Shown here one piece after another: positions 6,148 through 12,853 of a stretch of 12,853 bases of DNA. This DNA comes from an uncultured Rikenellaceae bacterium (lineage in GTDB: Bacteria > Bacteroidota > Bacteroidia > Bacteroidales > UBA932). The notes under the pieces were generated by a model. The model saw only the letters and a list, made by a program, of their open reading frames with translations, was not told the origin of the DNA and made no database searches. The stretch spans positions 1-12,853 of the forward strand of contig CALCYB010000002.1 in NCBI GenBank assembly GCA_937906485.1, read 5' to 3'. Every line of letters begins with the position of its first letter. The first letter of the stretch is position 1. A program made the translations under genes and the position numbers.

Positions 6148-6789
6148 ATGAAAAAGATTCTCTATTTAATGATAGGGGCTCTGGTGGTCGTTTCGTGCCA
6201 CAAAGAACCCTCTCCGCAAGACCCGGATAACGAGTACCTGGTCTATACTGAACCTGCCAAGAATGTGGACTTCAAGAAGTTCAAGACATTTTACCTGCCG
6301 GATAGCCTGTTGGTGATCGGTCAATCCGAAAAACCTTATTATTCACAGACTGCCAATGCCCAGGCGCTGATCCGGGAATTCAAGAACAACATGATCCATT
6401 ATGGCTATATCTATACTTCCGACCGCTCGGAAGCCGATTTGGGCTTGCAACTCACCTACATTGTGCATACCGAACGTTTTGTACAGTATTACAATGATCC
6501 GTATTGGTGGATGGATTATCCCGGTTATTGGTCTCCTTCCTTCTGGGGTGACTGGTACGGGTTCTATTATCCGGGTCCGATGACCTACACCTATTCCACC
6601 AATGCCATGATAGCGGATATGGTTGACCTGACCCCGGAACCTGGCAGCGGCAAATCGTTGCAAGTGGTGTGGACTTCCTATCTGGGCGGGCCTTCCGGAC
6701 CCAGTCTCTATTATGATGTGCGGCGGATGATCCAGTCCATCGATCAGGCCTTCGAACAATCACCTTACCTGAATATTCTGAACAATTAA
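6148..6789 (+). CDS. DUF4136-family lipoprotein, cassette copy 1
   Basis: A 213-residue lipoprotein. The N-terminus has a signal with lipobox VVSC and lipidated C17. The DUF4136 core begins with EYLVYTEPAKNVDFKKFKTF (~28-48), then PDSLLVIG, a helix with ALIREFKNNMIHYGY, and EADLGLQLTYIV (~96-107). Residues ~110-152 are unusually rich in Tyr, Trp and Pro (NDPYWWMDYPGYWSP, then FWGDWYGFYYPGP). After that come VDLTPEP and a strand with LQVVWTSYL. The C-terminus is a helix, RMIQSIDQAFEQSPYL. DUF4136 has no assigned function that I know of. It lies between the DUF4251 gene (22 bp) and the barrel gene (13 bp), so co-expression is likely. Lipidation implies inner- or outer-membrane anchoring; the sorting signal after C17 (HKEPS) is not decisive. 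Confidence 0.87.
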   Translation: MKKILYLMIGALVVVSCHKEPSPQDPDNEYLVYTEPAKNVDFKKFKTFYLPDSLLVIGQSEKPYYSQTANAQALIREFKNNMIHYGYIYTSDRSEADLGLQLTYIVHTERFVQYYNDPYWWMDYPGYWSPSFWGDWYGFYYPGPMTYTYSTNAMIADMVDLTPEPGSGKSLQVVWTSYLGGPSGPSLYYDVRRMIQSIDQAFEQSPYLNILNN

Positions 6790-6802
6790 AAATTGAGTGA
6801 CA

Positions 6803-7417
6803 ATGAAAACAAGATATACTGTTGTCCTGATGAGCGTCCTGGCCATGCTGGTCATGGCAGGGGAAGCCAATGCCCAAATGGGCAAACGGATGTACATGAA
6901 CATTGGTTGGCAGTTCAATGCCCCGATCGGCAATGATTTTGTCAACAAGGCGCAAGGTTATGGCGCCTATATTCAGAACGGTTACTATGTGACCCCGCTG
7001 TTGGCCATCGGTACGTTCAGTGCTTTTGGTACCAACAATGAATATTATCCGAAACAGACCTACAAACTGCCGAATGAGGCAGCCGTGACCACGGATCTGT
7101 ACCGCTCCATCTACCAGACTCCTTTTGGGGCGTCTGTGCGGATGCGCTGCAGCTGGGGGCCTTTTCAGCCCTACCTGGAAGCCAAGATCGGAACGGAGTA
7201 TTCCACCCAGAGCATCTATATGTCCAATTTTGTCAGCAGGGTCTCCAATTGGGGGTTCTATGTGTCACCGGAAATCGGTTTTAACTACTATCCTTTTCCA
7301 AAAGATGATATCGGCATACATGTTGCAGCTTACTACAGTTATTCAACCAACCATCACGACAGTTTTGGGATTCAAGGGTTGAACAATCTTGGATTCAAAA
7401 TCGGGGTTGCCTTCTAG
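6803..7417 (+). CDS. Small outer-membrane beta-barrel protein, cassette copy 1
   Basis: A 204-residue protein with a signal peptide cut at ANA|Q (residues 24/25). The mature part is about 180 residues of alternating hydrophobic/polar strands with many Tyr, Trp and Gly, and it ends in a terminal Phe (GVAF), as needed for BAM-dependent insertion. This is typical of an ~8-stranded OmpA/OmpW-like barrel. Recognisable blocks are GWQFNAPIGNDFVNKAQGYG, PFQPYLEAKIGTEYSTQ, NWGFYVSPEIGF, YYSYSTN and LNNLGFKIGVAF. An in-frame GTG lies 6 bp upstream, but ATG 6803 fits the signal peptide best. It is paralogous to the gene at 8828-9430 and is followed by a terminator. Its role (porin, adhesin or scaffold for its two cassette partners) cannot be told. 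Confidence 0.85.
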   Translation: MKTRYTVVLMSVLAMLVMAGEANAQMGKRMYMNIGWQFNAPIGNDFVNKAQGYGAYIQNGYYVTPLLAIGTFSAFGTNNEYYPKQTYKLPNEAAVTTDLYRSIYQTPFGASVRMRCSWGPFQPYLEAKIGTEYSTQSIYMSNFVSRVSNWGFYVSPEIGFNYYPFPKDDIGIHVAAYYSYSTNHHDSFGIQGLNNLGFKIGVAF

Positions 7418-7453
7418 ATAATCCTGCTAATTTGAGTGTTTTTTTAACAATCG

Positions 7454-7487
7454 CCGCAGCAAAATCGCAAATTGCTGCGGTTTTTTT
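7454..7487 (+). terminator. Rho-independent terminator after cassette 1
   Basis: CCGCAGCAA (7454-7462) pairs perfectly with TTGCTGCGG (7472-7480) around a 9-base loop, followed by seven T residues (7481-7487). Confidence 0.9.
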
Positions 7488-7489
7488 AT

Positions 7490-7497
7490 TAATTTTG
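7490..7497 (+). promoter_or_regulatory. Possible -7 box for cassette 2
   Basis: TAATTTTG matches TAnnTTTG. It lies directly behind the cassette 1 terminator and 20 bp before ATG 7518. No convincing -33 TTTG is visible because the terminator stem occupies that position. Confidence 0.4.
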
Positions 7498-7517
7498 TCC
7501 CAATAAATACAAAAGAA

Positions 7518-8162
7518 ATGAAGATGAGACAACTATGGATGATGTTGCTTATGGGGCTGTTCGCGTTGGTAGCCACGGCTCCAGAAGCGGATGCCCAGCA
7601 GACCCGCCAGGAACGCCGTCAGGAACGCAAAGAGCGGCGGGCACGTGAACGGGCGCAGTGGGAAAGTGATATGCAGGAAGGACAGGCGAGAGCCCGTGAG
7701 CGTCAGAAGACGGACCGCCTGACCGATTCGTTGGCCGGTGCCTCTGCGGGTGATGCGCTCCAGCACAAGGCTTTTGTGTTGGAAGCCGCAAACGTATCCT
7801 TCAAGAACGGTCCGGTTTCGTTTGTGGATGCCCATACCAATTTTATTTCTGTGAACGGTGACCGTGCGGTTGTCCAGGTGGCTTCTTCGTTCATGCCTGC
7901 CGGACAGAACGGCATCGGAGGGATTACGCTGGATGGTTCGGTATCCGGATTCAAGATCAAAGAAACCAAAAAAGGAAAACTGATCTGTACTTTTGATGTG
8001 ACCGGGACAGGAATCCATGCCCAGGTCAGCATCCAATTGCCCGAAGGGACCGATAAAGCCACTGCAACCATCAATTCCAATTTCAATTCCTACACAGTGA
8101 ACCTCTCCGGGAAGATCGTGCCCTTTAACGAGTCCCAGGTCTATGAGGGGAGGTCCTTATAG
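7518..8162 (+). CDS. Secreted DUF4251-family protein, cassette copy 2
   Basis: A 214-residue exported DUF4251 protein, paralogue of the gene at 5502. The signal peptide ends at ADA|Q (residue 26). Residues ~28-62 form a very highly charged stretch dominated by Arg, Glu and Gln (RQERRQERKERRARERAQWE), probably a single helix or coiled coil, ending in a DSLAGASAGDA segment equivalent to DSLAGVQA in copy 1. The domain then follows: FVLEAANVSFKNGPVSFVD, NFISVNGDRAVVQVA, GIGGITLDGSVSG, and near the C-terminus NFNSYTVNLSGKIVPFNESQ. ATG 7524 is an alternative start. It heads the second cassette, 34 bp before the lipoprotein gene. Function unknown. Confidence 0.87.
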   Translation: MKMRQLWMMLLMGLFALVATAPEADAQQTRQERRQERKERRARERAQWESDMQEGQARARERQKTDRLTDSLAGASAGDALQHKAFVLEAANVSFKNGPVSFVDAHTNFISVNGDRAVVQVASSFMPAGQNGIGGITLDGSVSGFKIKETKKGKLICTFDVTGTGIHAQVSIQLPEGTDKATATINSNFNSYTVNLSGKIVPFNESQVYEGRSL

Positions 8163-8196
8163 GAAAATGATTGACAATTAAAATAATGAACCCAAT

Positions 8197-8826
8197 ATGA
8201 AAAAACTTGTTTATTTGATGCTGGCGGTGAGCTTGACGGCGGCCTGCCATCACCTTCCTGATTTTTCGGAGCAGGATAACCAGTACCTGGTCTATACGAC
8301 ACCGGATCCGGATGTGGATTTCAAGAAGTTCAAGACCTATTTTATTCCGGACAGTCTGCTGGTGATCGGTCTGAAGGAAGATGCCTATTATTCAGAGGGC
8401 AAGAGTGCTGCGGCCCTCATCAATACCTTCAAGGCTGAAATGGATGCAGCCGGATATACGTATGAGCCGGACAAAGAAAAGGCGGATCTTGGGGTGCAAT
8501 TGACCTATGTGCTCTTTACGGAATATTTCATCCAATATTATTATCCCTATTTCTGGTACGAATACCCCGGTTATTGGGGACCCGGCTATTGGGGTGACTG
8601 GTGGATGTATTACTACCCGATGCCAATGGTGGGAACCATTTCGACCAATGTTCTGGTGGCTGATTTATTGGATCTTACGGCTCCCGAAGGAGAGCATGAA
8701 TCCTTGCCCGTCGTCTGGGCATCGGTGATGAGTGGTCCGCTTACTTCGACCCTGCCGGAGGATGTTACCCGTCTGCAGGAGTCCGTTCGCCAAGCTTTTG
8801 TCCAATCTCCTTATCTGAAGAAATAA
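8197..8826 (+). CDS. DUF4136-family lipoprotein, cassette copy 2
   Basis: A 209-residue lipoprotein with lipobox TAAC (C17), paralogue of the gene at 6148. Matching blocks are QYLVYTTPDPDVDFKKFKTY, PDSLLVIG, KADLGVQLTYVLFTEYF and, at the C-terminus, RLQESVRQAFVQSPYL. The aromatic patch at ~108-148 is even denser than in copy 1 (YYYPYFWYEYPGYWGPGYWG followed by DWWMYYYPMP). The stop codon is separated by a single base from the start of the barrel gene at 8828, which suggests translational coupling and tight stoichiometry between lipoprotein and barrel. Biochemical role unknown. Confidence 0.87.
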   Translation: MKKLVYLMLAVSLTAACHHLPDFSEQDNQYLVYTTPDPDVDFKKFKTYFIPDSLLVIGLKEDAYYSEGKSAAALINTFKAEMDAAGYTYEPDKEKADLGVQLTYVLFTEYFIQYYYPYFWYEYPGYWGPGYWGDWWMYYYPMPMVGTISTNVLVADLLDLTAPEGEHESLPVVWASVMSGPLTSTLPEDVTRLQESVRQAFVQSPYLKK

Positions 8827-8827
8827 T

Positions 8828-9430
8828 ATGAAAAAGAGTATATTGATTATCCTGATGGCCGTACTGGGCCTGGCGCCGATGACGGCACAGATCAACAAGA
8901 GAACCTATTCCAACATGGGGTGGCAGTTCAATGCACCGATCGCCAATGATTTTGTGGACAAGGCCCAGGGTTATGGCGCTTACTATCAGGGAGGTTATTA
9001 TTTTGCTCCTTATTGGGCAGTCGGGGGATTCATCAGTTATAATTCCAATAACGGATACATCCCGACCGAGACCTACGTCTTTGATGACGGAACCGCGGTG
9101 ACCACCGATATGCACCATTCGTTGTACCAGGTGCCCTTCGGAGCGACCTTGCGCTATCGTTTCTCCCGTTCGATCTTCCAGCCTTACATTGAGGCAAAAG
9201 TGGGCACCGTGTATTCGACCCAGGGCCGCTACCTGAGTGTTTACATGCGGGAGTTTACCAACTGGGGCTTCTACATTTCTCCGGAAATCGGTTTTTCGGT
9301 ACATCCTTTCTACTTGGAAGACTTTGGTTTCCATTTTGCCTTGTACTACAGTTACTCCACCAACCAGAACGAATTCTACGGGATTGGTGGTTTGAATAAC
9401 CTCGGTTTCAAATTGGGTATTGCTTTCTGA
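8828..9430 (+). CDS. Small outer-membrane beta-barrel protein, cassette copy 2
   Basis: A 200-residue secreted barrel, paralogue of the gene at 6803. The signal peptide is cut near MTA|Q (residue 20). Conserved blocks are GWQFNAPIANDFVDKAQGYG, PFGATLRYRF, IFQPYIEAKVGTVYSTQ, NWGFYISPEIGF, YYSYSTNQN and LNNLGFKLGIAF with a terminal Phe. The last ~75 residues are the best conserved part between the two copies. It begins one base after the lipoprotein stop. The mutarotase gene begins 11 bp downstream with no terminator between, so read-through into it is likely. Confidence 0.85.
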   Translation: MKKSILIILMAVLGLAPMTAQINKRTYSNMGWQFNAPIANDFVDKAQGYGAYYQGGYYFAPYWAVGGFISYNSNNGYIPTETYVFDDGTAVTTDMHHSLYQVPFGATLRYRFSRSIFQPYIEAKVGTVYSTQGRYLSVYMREFTNWGFYISPEIGFSVHPFYLEDFGFHFALYYSYSTNQNEFYGIGGLNNLGFKLGIAF

Positions 9431-9441
9431 TCGGATTTGCT

Positions 9442-10556
9442 ATGGATACATACATGACGGCTTCCGGCTTGGACCGGAGAAAATTCCAGCGTCAGGTAGG
9501 GGATGTTTCCGCTGACCTGTTTGTGTTGACCAACAACCAAGGAATGGAAGTGTGCATCACCAATTTCGGGGCACGCATCGTGTCGGTTTGGGTGCCGGAC
9601 CGCGACGGGATTTTCCGGGATGTGGTACTGGCCTTTGACAACTTGGACCAATTTATGGACAAGGAACATTCCCCGTCAGATTTCGGAGCGCTCATCGGCC
9701 GGTATGCCAACCGGATCGGTGATGGTCGGCTGATGATCGACGGAAAATTCTACCAACTGCCGCAAAACAATTTTACCCATTGTCTGCACGGGGGACCTGA
9801 CGGATGGCATTACCGGATGTTCCAGGCCCGGCAAGTGGATGGGCGCACCCTGGAGCTGACCTTGACTTCTCCCGATGGGGATGCTAACTTTCCAGGCAAT
9901 GTAGAGGTGAAGGTGTGCTATCGGTTGACCGATGAGGGGGAAATTGTGGTGGATTATGAGGCCACCAGTGATGCCAAGACAGTAATCAATCTGACCAACC
10001 ATTCCTATTTCAATCTGGCAGGCCACGACCAGCTGGACAAGGCTATGGAGATCCGAGCCGCAGCATTGCGGACCATGAATTGTTCCTGGATGCGGACCGC
10101 TATACTCCGACGGGAAAGACCTTCCTGCCGGACGGAAGAATCGAGCCGGTAGCGGGAACGCCCATGGATTTCCGCAGGGCGCATCCGGTTGGAGAGGATT
10201 TGAAGAATTTTGACTGTGAGCAGATTGCCAATGGGAACGGCTTTGACCACAACTGGTGCCTCAATACGGCCGGGGATGTTTTGCGGGTGGCGGCCCGCCT
10301 GTATTGTCCGGCTACGGGAATTACTCTGGAGGTGCGGACCACAGAACCGGGGTTACAGGTCTATACCGGTAATTTCCTGGATCATTCGGCAGTCGGAAAA
10401 AAAGGCATAGCCTATGGGCCGAATACAGCCATTTGCCTGGAGACCCAGAAGTATCCGGATACCCCCAATCATCCGGAATGGCCCTCTGCAGAACTTTCTC
10501 CCCAAAAGCCCTATCGGAGCAGAACGGTGTTTCATTTTACAGAAAATCACGGTTGA
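9442..10556 (+). pseudogene. galM: Aldose 1-epimerase (galactose mutarotase), frameshifted
   Basis: The family interconverts alpha- and beta-anomers of aldoses such as galactose. The 5' part (9442 to ~10060) encodes FGALIGRYANRIGDGRLMIDG, THCLHGGPDGWHYRMF (substrate His) and NLTNHSYFNLAGH (catalytic His). The reading then continues in the -1 frame from about 10062 with IADHELFLDADRYTP, VAGTPMDFR, GFDHNW, GLQVYTGNFLDHS and AICLETQKYPDTPNHPEW, which carries the catalytic Glu. Together the two frames cover a normal full-length mutarotase, so one base has been lost around 10054-10064. Left unrepaired, the first frame ends at 10152 and lacks the catalytic Glu. No slippery heptamer is visible. A recent mutation or a sequencing/assembly error are the likely explanations. 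The N-terminus MDTYMTASGLDRRKFQ has no lipobox, so the protein would be cytoplasmic. Confidence 0.85.
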
Positions 10557-10571
10557 TGCCGTGATTTTTTT
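10543..10571 (+). terminator. Terminator enclosing the galM stop codon
   Basis: AAAATCACGG (10543-10552), loop TTGATG, CCGTGATTTT (10559-10568) form a 10-bp stem, and the T-run continues to 10571. The TGA stop (10554-10556) lies in the loop. Confidence 0.85.
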
Positions 10572-10674
10572 ATGAATTTCCAAGTAAAGATGCTTATGTA
10601 CTTTACCTACAGGGAGACAAGAAAAATATCCCATCAAAAGGGTCACAAAACTGGCCAAGGACAATTTGTTCTGT

Positions 10675-11571
10675 ATGAAGAATATGACCTCCATACAACG
10701 AATTGTCCTTGTTACTTTCTGTCTCCCGTTAATGTGCTCTTGTGCCGTGCTGCATTCTTCCCAAATCCAGATGGCGGAAGAGTTGTGTGATCGTGTAGAT
10801 ACCCTGCACGTGATTCCCGAACAAGTATTGGAAACGCTTGCTGCCAGTCGCTTGGAAAGGGGGCTGTATTTTACGGCGACCCTGGTTACGGAGGAGTTCC
10901 GTATCCAACAGCTCAATGAACTGGTGGATTTCCGGATTGAAGAGGAGAAACTCATTCGCAAGACCTTGGCCTGCAGTGATGTGCTGGGCAGTTATTTTCG
11001 TAGTTTGAAAAGTCTTTGTTCGCCTGCACGCTACCAGCAGTTTGGTACCGAAATGCGCGGAATCGGCCGCAATCTGGATTCGCTGATCCACTATTACAAC
11101 GAATTGGGGATTGGAATTCAGCTCCCTGAGGGTTATGCAAAAACAACAGGAAAAGCCGTTGGCTTGGGTACAGAAACTTGGGTCCGCCACAAGCAGGCCC
11201 GTTATGTCAAAGATTATGTCCAGATGGCGGATACTTTGATCGGGATTTATTGTGATTCATTGGAAGTGCTGCTGTCCGGGCCGCAGATCAAGAGCCTGTT
11301 TGAGCATGAGAAGATCCAATTGGAGGATGAGTACCGGATGTACTTGATGCTTTGTCAGCCCCTTTCCGGTCGGGAAGAGGACCGCTCTTACCTGGAAATG
11401 AGGCGTCAGTTACTTGATGCAGAAACTCTCCTTCGCAAAGTCAAGTCCGCCTTGACCTCCCTAAAGAAAGCGCACCACAAGCTGGCTCTGTCCTTGAATC
11501 AGCGTTCAGAGATTGATCAGGTCTATCCGGAGATTCTGGAGTTCAATGCCATACTGAGCCAGTTGTGGTAG
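10675..11571 (+). CDS. Helical lipoprotein of unknown function
   Basis: I do not recognise this family. The protein has 298 residues from ATG 10675; ATG 10684 is a possible alternative, and an in-frame TTG at 10666 is less likely. A hydrophobic signal (IVLVTFCLPLMCSC) ends in a Cys-rich lipobox with C23 (or C21) as the lipidation site. The rest is predicted almost wholly alpha-helical and charged, with leucine-rich amphipathic segments: a helix around EFRIQQLNELVDFRIEEEK, another around ARYVKDYVQMADTLIGIYCD, and a C-terminal pair around DAETLLRKVKSALTSLKKAH. This suggests a helical bundle or coiled coil on the periplasmic side of a membrane. It stands alone between the galM terminator and a convergent protease gene. 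I found no clear -7 box in the 103 bp upstream. Confidence 0.75.
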   Translation: MKNMTSIQRIVLVTFCLPLMCSCAVLHSSQIQMAEELCDRVDTLHVIPEQVLETLAASRLERGLYFTATLVTEEFRIQQLNELVDFRIEEEKLIRKTLACSDVLGSYFRSLKSLCSPARYQQFGTEMRGIGRNLDSLIHYYNELGIGIQLPEGYAKTTGKAVGLGTETWVRHKQARYVKDYVQMADTLIGIYCDSLEVLLSGPQIKSLFEHEKIQLEDEYRMYLMLCQPLSGREEDRSYLEMRRQLLDAETLLRKVKSALTSLKKAHHKLALSLNQRSEIDQVYPEILEFNAILSQLW

Positions 11572-11594
11572 GCTTCTTTCTCAGCGGGCTTTTT

Positions 11595-12853
11595 CTAAGA
11601 TTCAAACGTCACAAACATTTCTTCAAAGTTGAAGATAACCTTGCTGAACTGCTTCAACAGGCCCATGCCGAGGCGTCCGTCGCGTGATGAAGATACTATA
11701 CCGTTGGCAGGGACTGTTGCCGGGAGGTCTTTGAACTCTGCTGAGGCTGTTCCAATGGTCAGTCTGTACTCAGGAACCTTTGCAATCTCGAGTTGCACGG
11801 AGCCTCCGTGTCCCCATACATGCTGAGTCTCGACTGGAAGTGCAGCTGCCATTTCCGCATTCTTGGCAAACCAGAGATCCGACAGGTTGGCTCCGCTGGC
11901 CCCGGTGTCAAGTATGAATGTACATCTGTTTCCTTTTGCATCCATGGATTCGATAACTGGAATATTTGCTTCAAGGATGATGTTTCTGCCGTATGCTGGC
12001 AGTGCAGTTGTCTGAGATGGAATAGTCAGCGTCATTTCTGCCATGTCAATCTGAATCTCTCCAGCTCTTTCAATGAAGTCCATACCGAGCACTGCATCAA
12101 CTTTAAGAGGGTCGTCATCAGTAGGATTTTCACTGACAAACGCAATGATATTCTTGAGTGATACCGGACCTACGTTCATCGTTTCAATAAAGGCTCTCTG
12201 GCCATATCCCCCGGTTGACTCGCCACCGCCGACAAATACGGGGTCACCGATGATCGTTGCTCCCATATCTTTTGCCAAATTCTGGGAAATCATTGTGAAA
12301 GAAGCTCCCGTATCAAGAATGAAATCATAGGTCTTGCCATTGACTACAACGGGAATCCACATTAGTTCTGACTTTTCAGTAAGTGCAATCCTGATATCTC
12401 CCGCAGGTTTTTCAAGGACAGGAGCAGGATATTCACGGACAGCCTCATAGTAGGCAAGGAGTTCGGATAGTCCCGTACCTTCTAATGATCCGGTTGCCGC
12501 CTTTACAGCATCAGCAACAGCCTTTACCATATCTGCCGCCACTGCATAATTCCCCTCATATCCTTCCACCATAGCACCCATTACTGTCATGTTGCAGACA
12601 TTCTCAAAACCAAGTTCAGCCTGGTGTTCAGCAATGAGTTTCTGGAGCTTTTCGCGCAATTCTTCCGGACGGTTGAAGTTGGACGCCAGCATCACTTCTG
12701 CCATCTGCTTGAGCATAGGGGTCTGCACATCAGTTGCAACAGCAGGATAGACCCTTTCCAGTTCAAACCAGTCGCCAGTATTTAGAAGCTCACCTACCTT
12801 CATATCCGCTTCCTGAGCGAAGATGAGTGATGAAGATAATAGTAGAGTTGAAA
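11595..12853 (-). CDS. Secreted protein with two retropepsin-like aspartic protease domains, 5' end outside window
   Basis: The frame is open to the right edge. Upstream of ATG 12803 it reads STLLLSSSLIFAQEAD, the end of a signal peptide with cleavage at IFA|Q, so the true start lies beyond the window and ATG 12803 is internal. Numbering from that Met, residues 1-~130 are helical, TPR-like in character. Domain 1 starts near 147 with WIPVVVNGKTYDFILDTGAS (catalytic D164) and has the AVLGMDFIER motif. Domain 2 has CTFILDTGASG (D299) and a degenerate flap/LGMGLLKQF motif near the end. Each DTGAS block is the hallmark of pepsin/retropepsin-like peptidases. Two in one chain could pair into one active site, as in pepsin. 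Substrate unknown; periplasmic or cell-surface location is inferred from the signal peptide. It is convergent with the lipoprotein gene, 23 bp between stops. Confidence 0.85.
   Translation of the reverse strand, partial: STLLLSSSLIFAQEADMKVGELLNTGDWFELERVYPAVATDVQTPMLKQMAEVMLASNFNRPEELREKLQKLIAEHQAELGFENVCNMTVMGAMVEGYEGNYAVAADMVKAVADAVKAATGSLEGTGLSELLAYYEAVREYPAPVLEKPAGDIRIALTEKSELMWIPVVVNGKTYDFILDTGASFTMISQNLAKDMGATIIGDPVFVGGGESTGGYGQRAFIETMNVGPVSLKNIIAFVSENPTDDDPLKVDAVLGMDFIERAGEIQIDMAEMTLTIPSQTTALPAYGRNIILEANIPVIESMDAKGNRCTFILDTGASGANLSDLWFAKNAEMAAALPVETQHVWGHGGSVQLEIAKVPEYRLTIGTASAEFKDLPATVPANGIVSSSRDGRLGMGLLKQFSKVIFNFEEMFVTFES

Larger units (their letters stand above)
5502..9430 (+). repeat. 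Tandem duplication of a three-gene envelope cassette
   Basis: Genes at 5502-7417 and 7518-9430 form two copies of the same ordered set: secreted DUF4251 protein, DUF4136 lipoprotein, outer-membrane barrel. Corresponding proteins are close in length (207/214, 213/209 and 204/200 residues) and share long near-identical blocks, for example DFKKFKT then PDSLLVIG in the lipoproteins and GWQFNAPI then KAQGYGAY in the barrels. Nucleotide identity is patchy (for instance TTCAAGAAGTTCAAGAC occurs in both), so the duplication is old. A terminator and a new -7-like box separate the copies. Confidence 0.9.

Noticed and set aside
10050..10080. Programmed -1 frameshifting in galM
   Set aside because: No slippery heptamer or obvious downstream pseudoknot is visible, and mutarotases are not known for recoding. 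Mutation or sequencing error is simpler.
10572..10790. 72-residue plus-strand frame after the galM terminator
   Set aside because: It overlaps the start of the lipoprotein gene in another frame and has no recognisable domain or promoter; more likely noise.
11572..11594. Bidirectional terminator between the convergent lipoprotein and protease genes
   Set aside because: There is a T-rich stretch but no stable inverted repeat in the 23-bp gap.
11572..12853. Modest G+C drop over the protease gene as a third junction or horizontal transfer
   Set aside because: The difference (roughly 43-47% versus about 50% in the lines counted) is small, and the protein looks like a normal Bacteroidetes secreted protein. 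Not enough to claim a junction.

Overview
The window looks like a Bacteroidota (Bacteroidales-type) chromosome fragment, probably from a gut or metagenomic source. The signs are secreted proteins with Ala|Gln signal-peptidase sites, lipoproteins and outer-membrane barrels of Bacteroidetes-typical families (DUF4251, DUF4136), a DUF2795 protein, and several upstream sites matching the Bacteroidetes -7 consensus TAnnTTTG. Most of the window is near 50-57% G+C. I saw no tRNA, rRNA, CRISPR array or insertion sequence.

Left end (1-3723). A minus-strand CCA-adding tRNA nucleotidyltransferase runs off the left edge. Its first ~380 codons are canonical. Composition drops sharply near 600-650, and upstream of base 477 the open frame continues in-frame into sequence that is not the normal CCA-enzyme C-terminus. 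This is either a recombinant gene or an assembly chimera. Behind it lies a stand-alone HsdR-N-like PD-(D/E)XK protein. It is divergent from holA (DNA polymerase III delta) across a 38-bp gap with two back-to-back TAnnTTTG boxes. holA converges on, and overlaps, folE (GTP cyclohydrolase I).

Middle (3724-5396). Divergent from folE is a LolD/MacB-type ABC ATPase followed 12 bp later by a PduO-type cobalamin adenosyltransferase. A small acidic DUF2795 protein follows with its own promoter and a strong terminator.

Envelope cassettes (5502-9430). A three-gene cassette (secreted DUF4251 protein, DUF4136 lipoprotein with a Tyr/Trp-rich patch, small outer-membrane beta-barrel) occurs twice in tandem, in the same gene order. 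The copies are separated by a terminator and a new promoter-like box. They are diverged paralogues and look like a co-inherited envelope module of unknown function. This is the most interesting system here.

Right end (9442-12853). A galactose mutarotase gene follows the second cassette closely but is split by a -1 frameshift. It ends in a hairpin terminator that contains its stop codon. Next come a helical lipoprotein of unknown function and, convergent with it, a secreted protein with two tandem retropepsin-like aspartic protease domains whose signal peptide is cut by the window edge.
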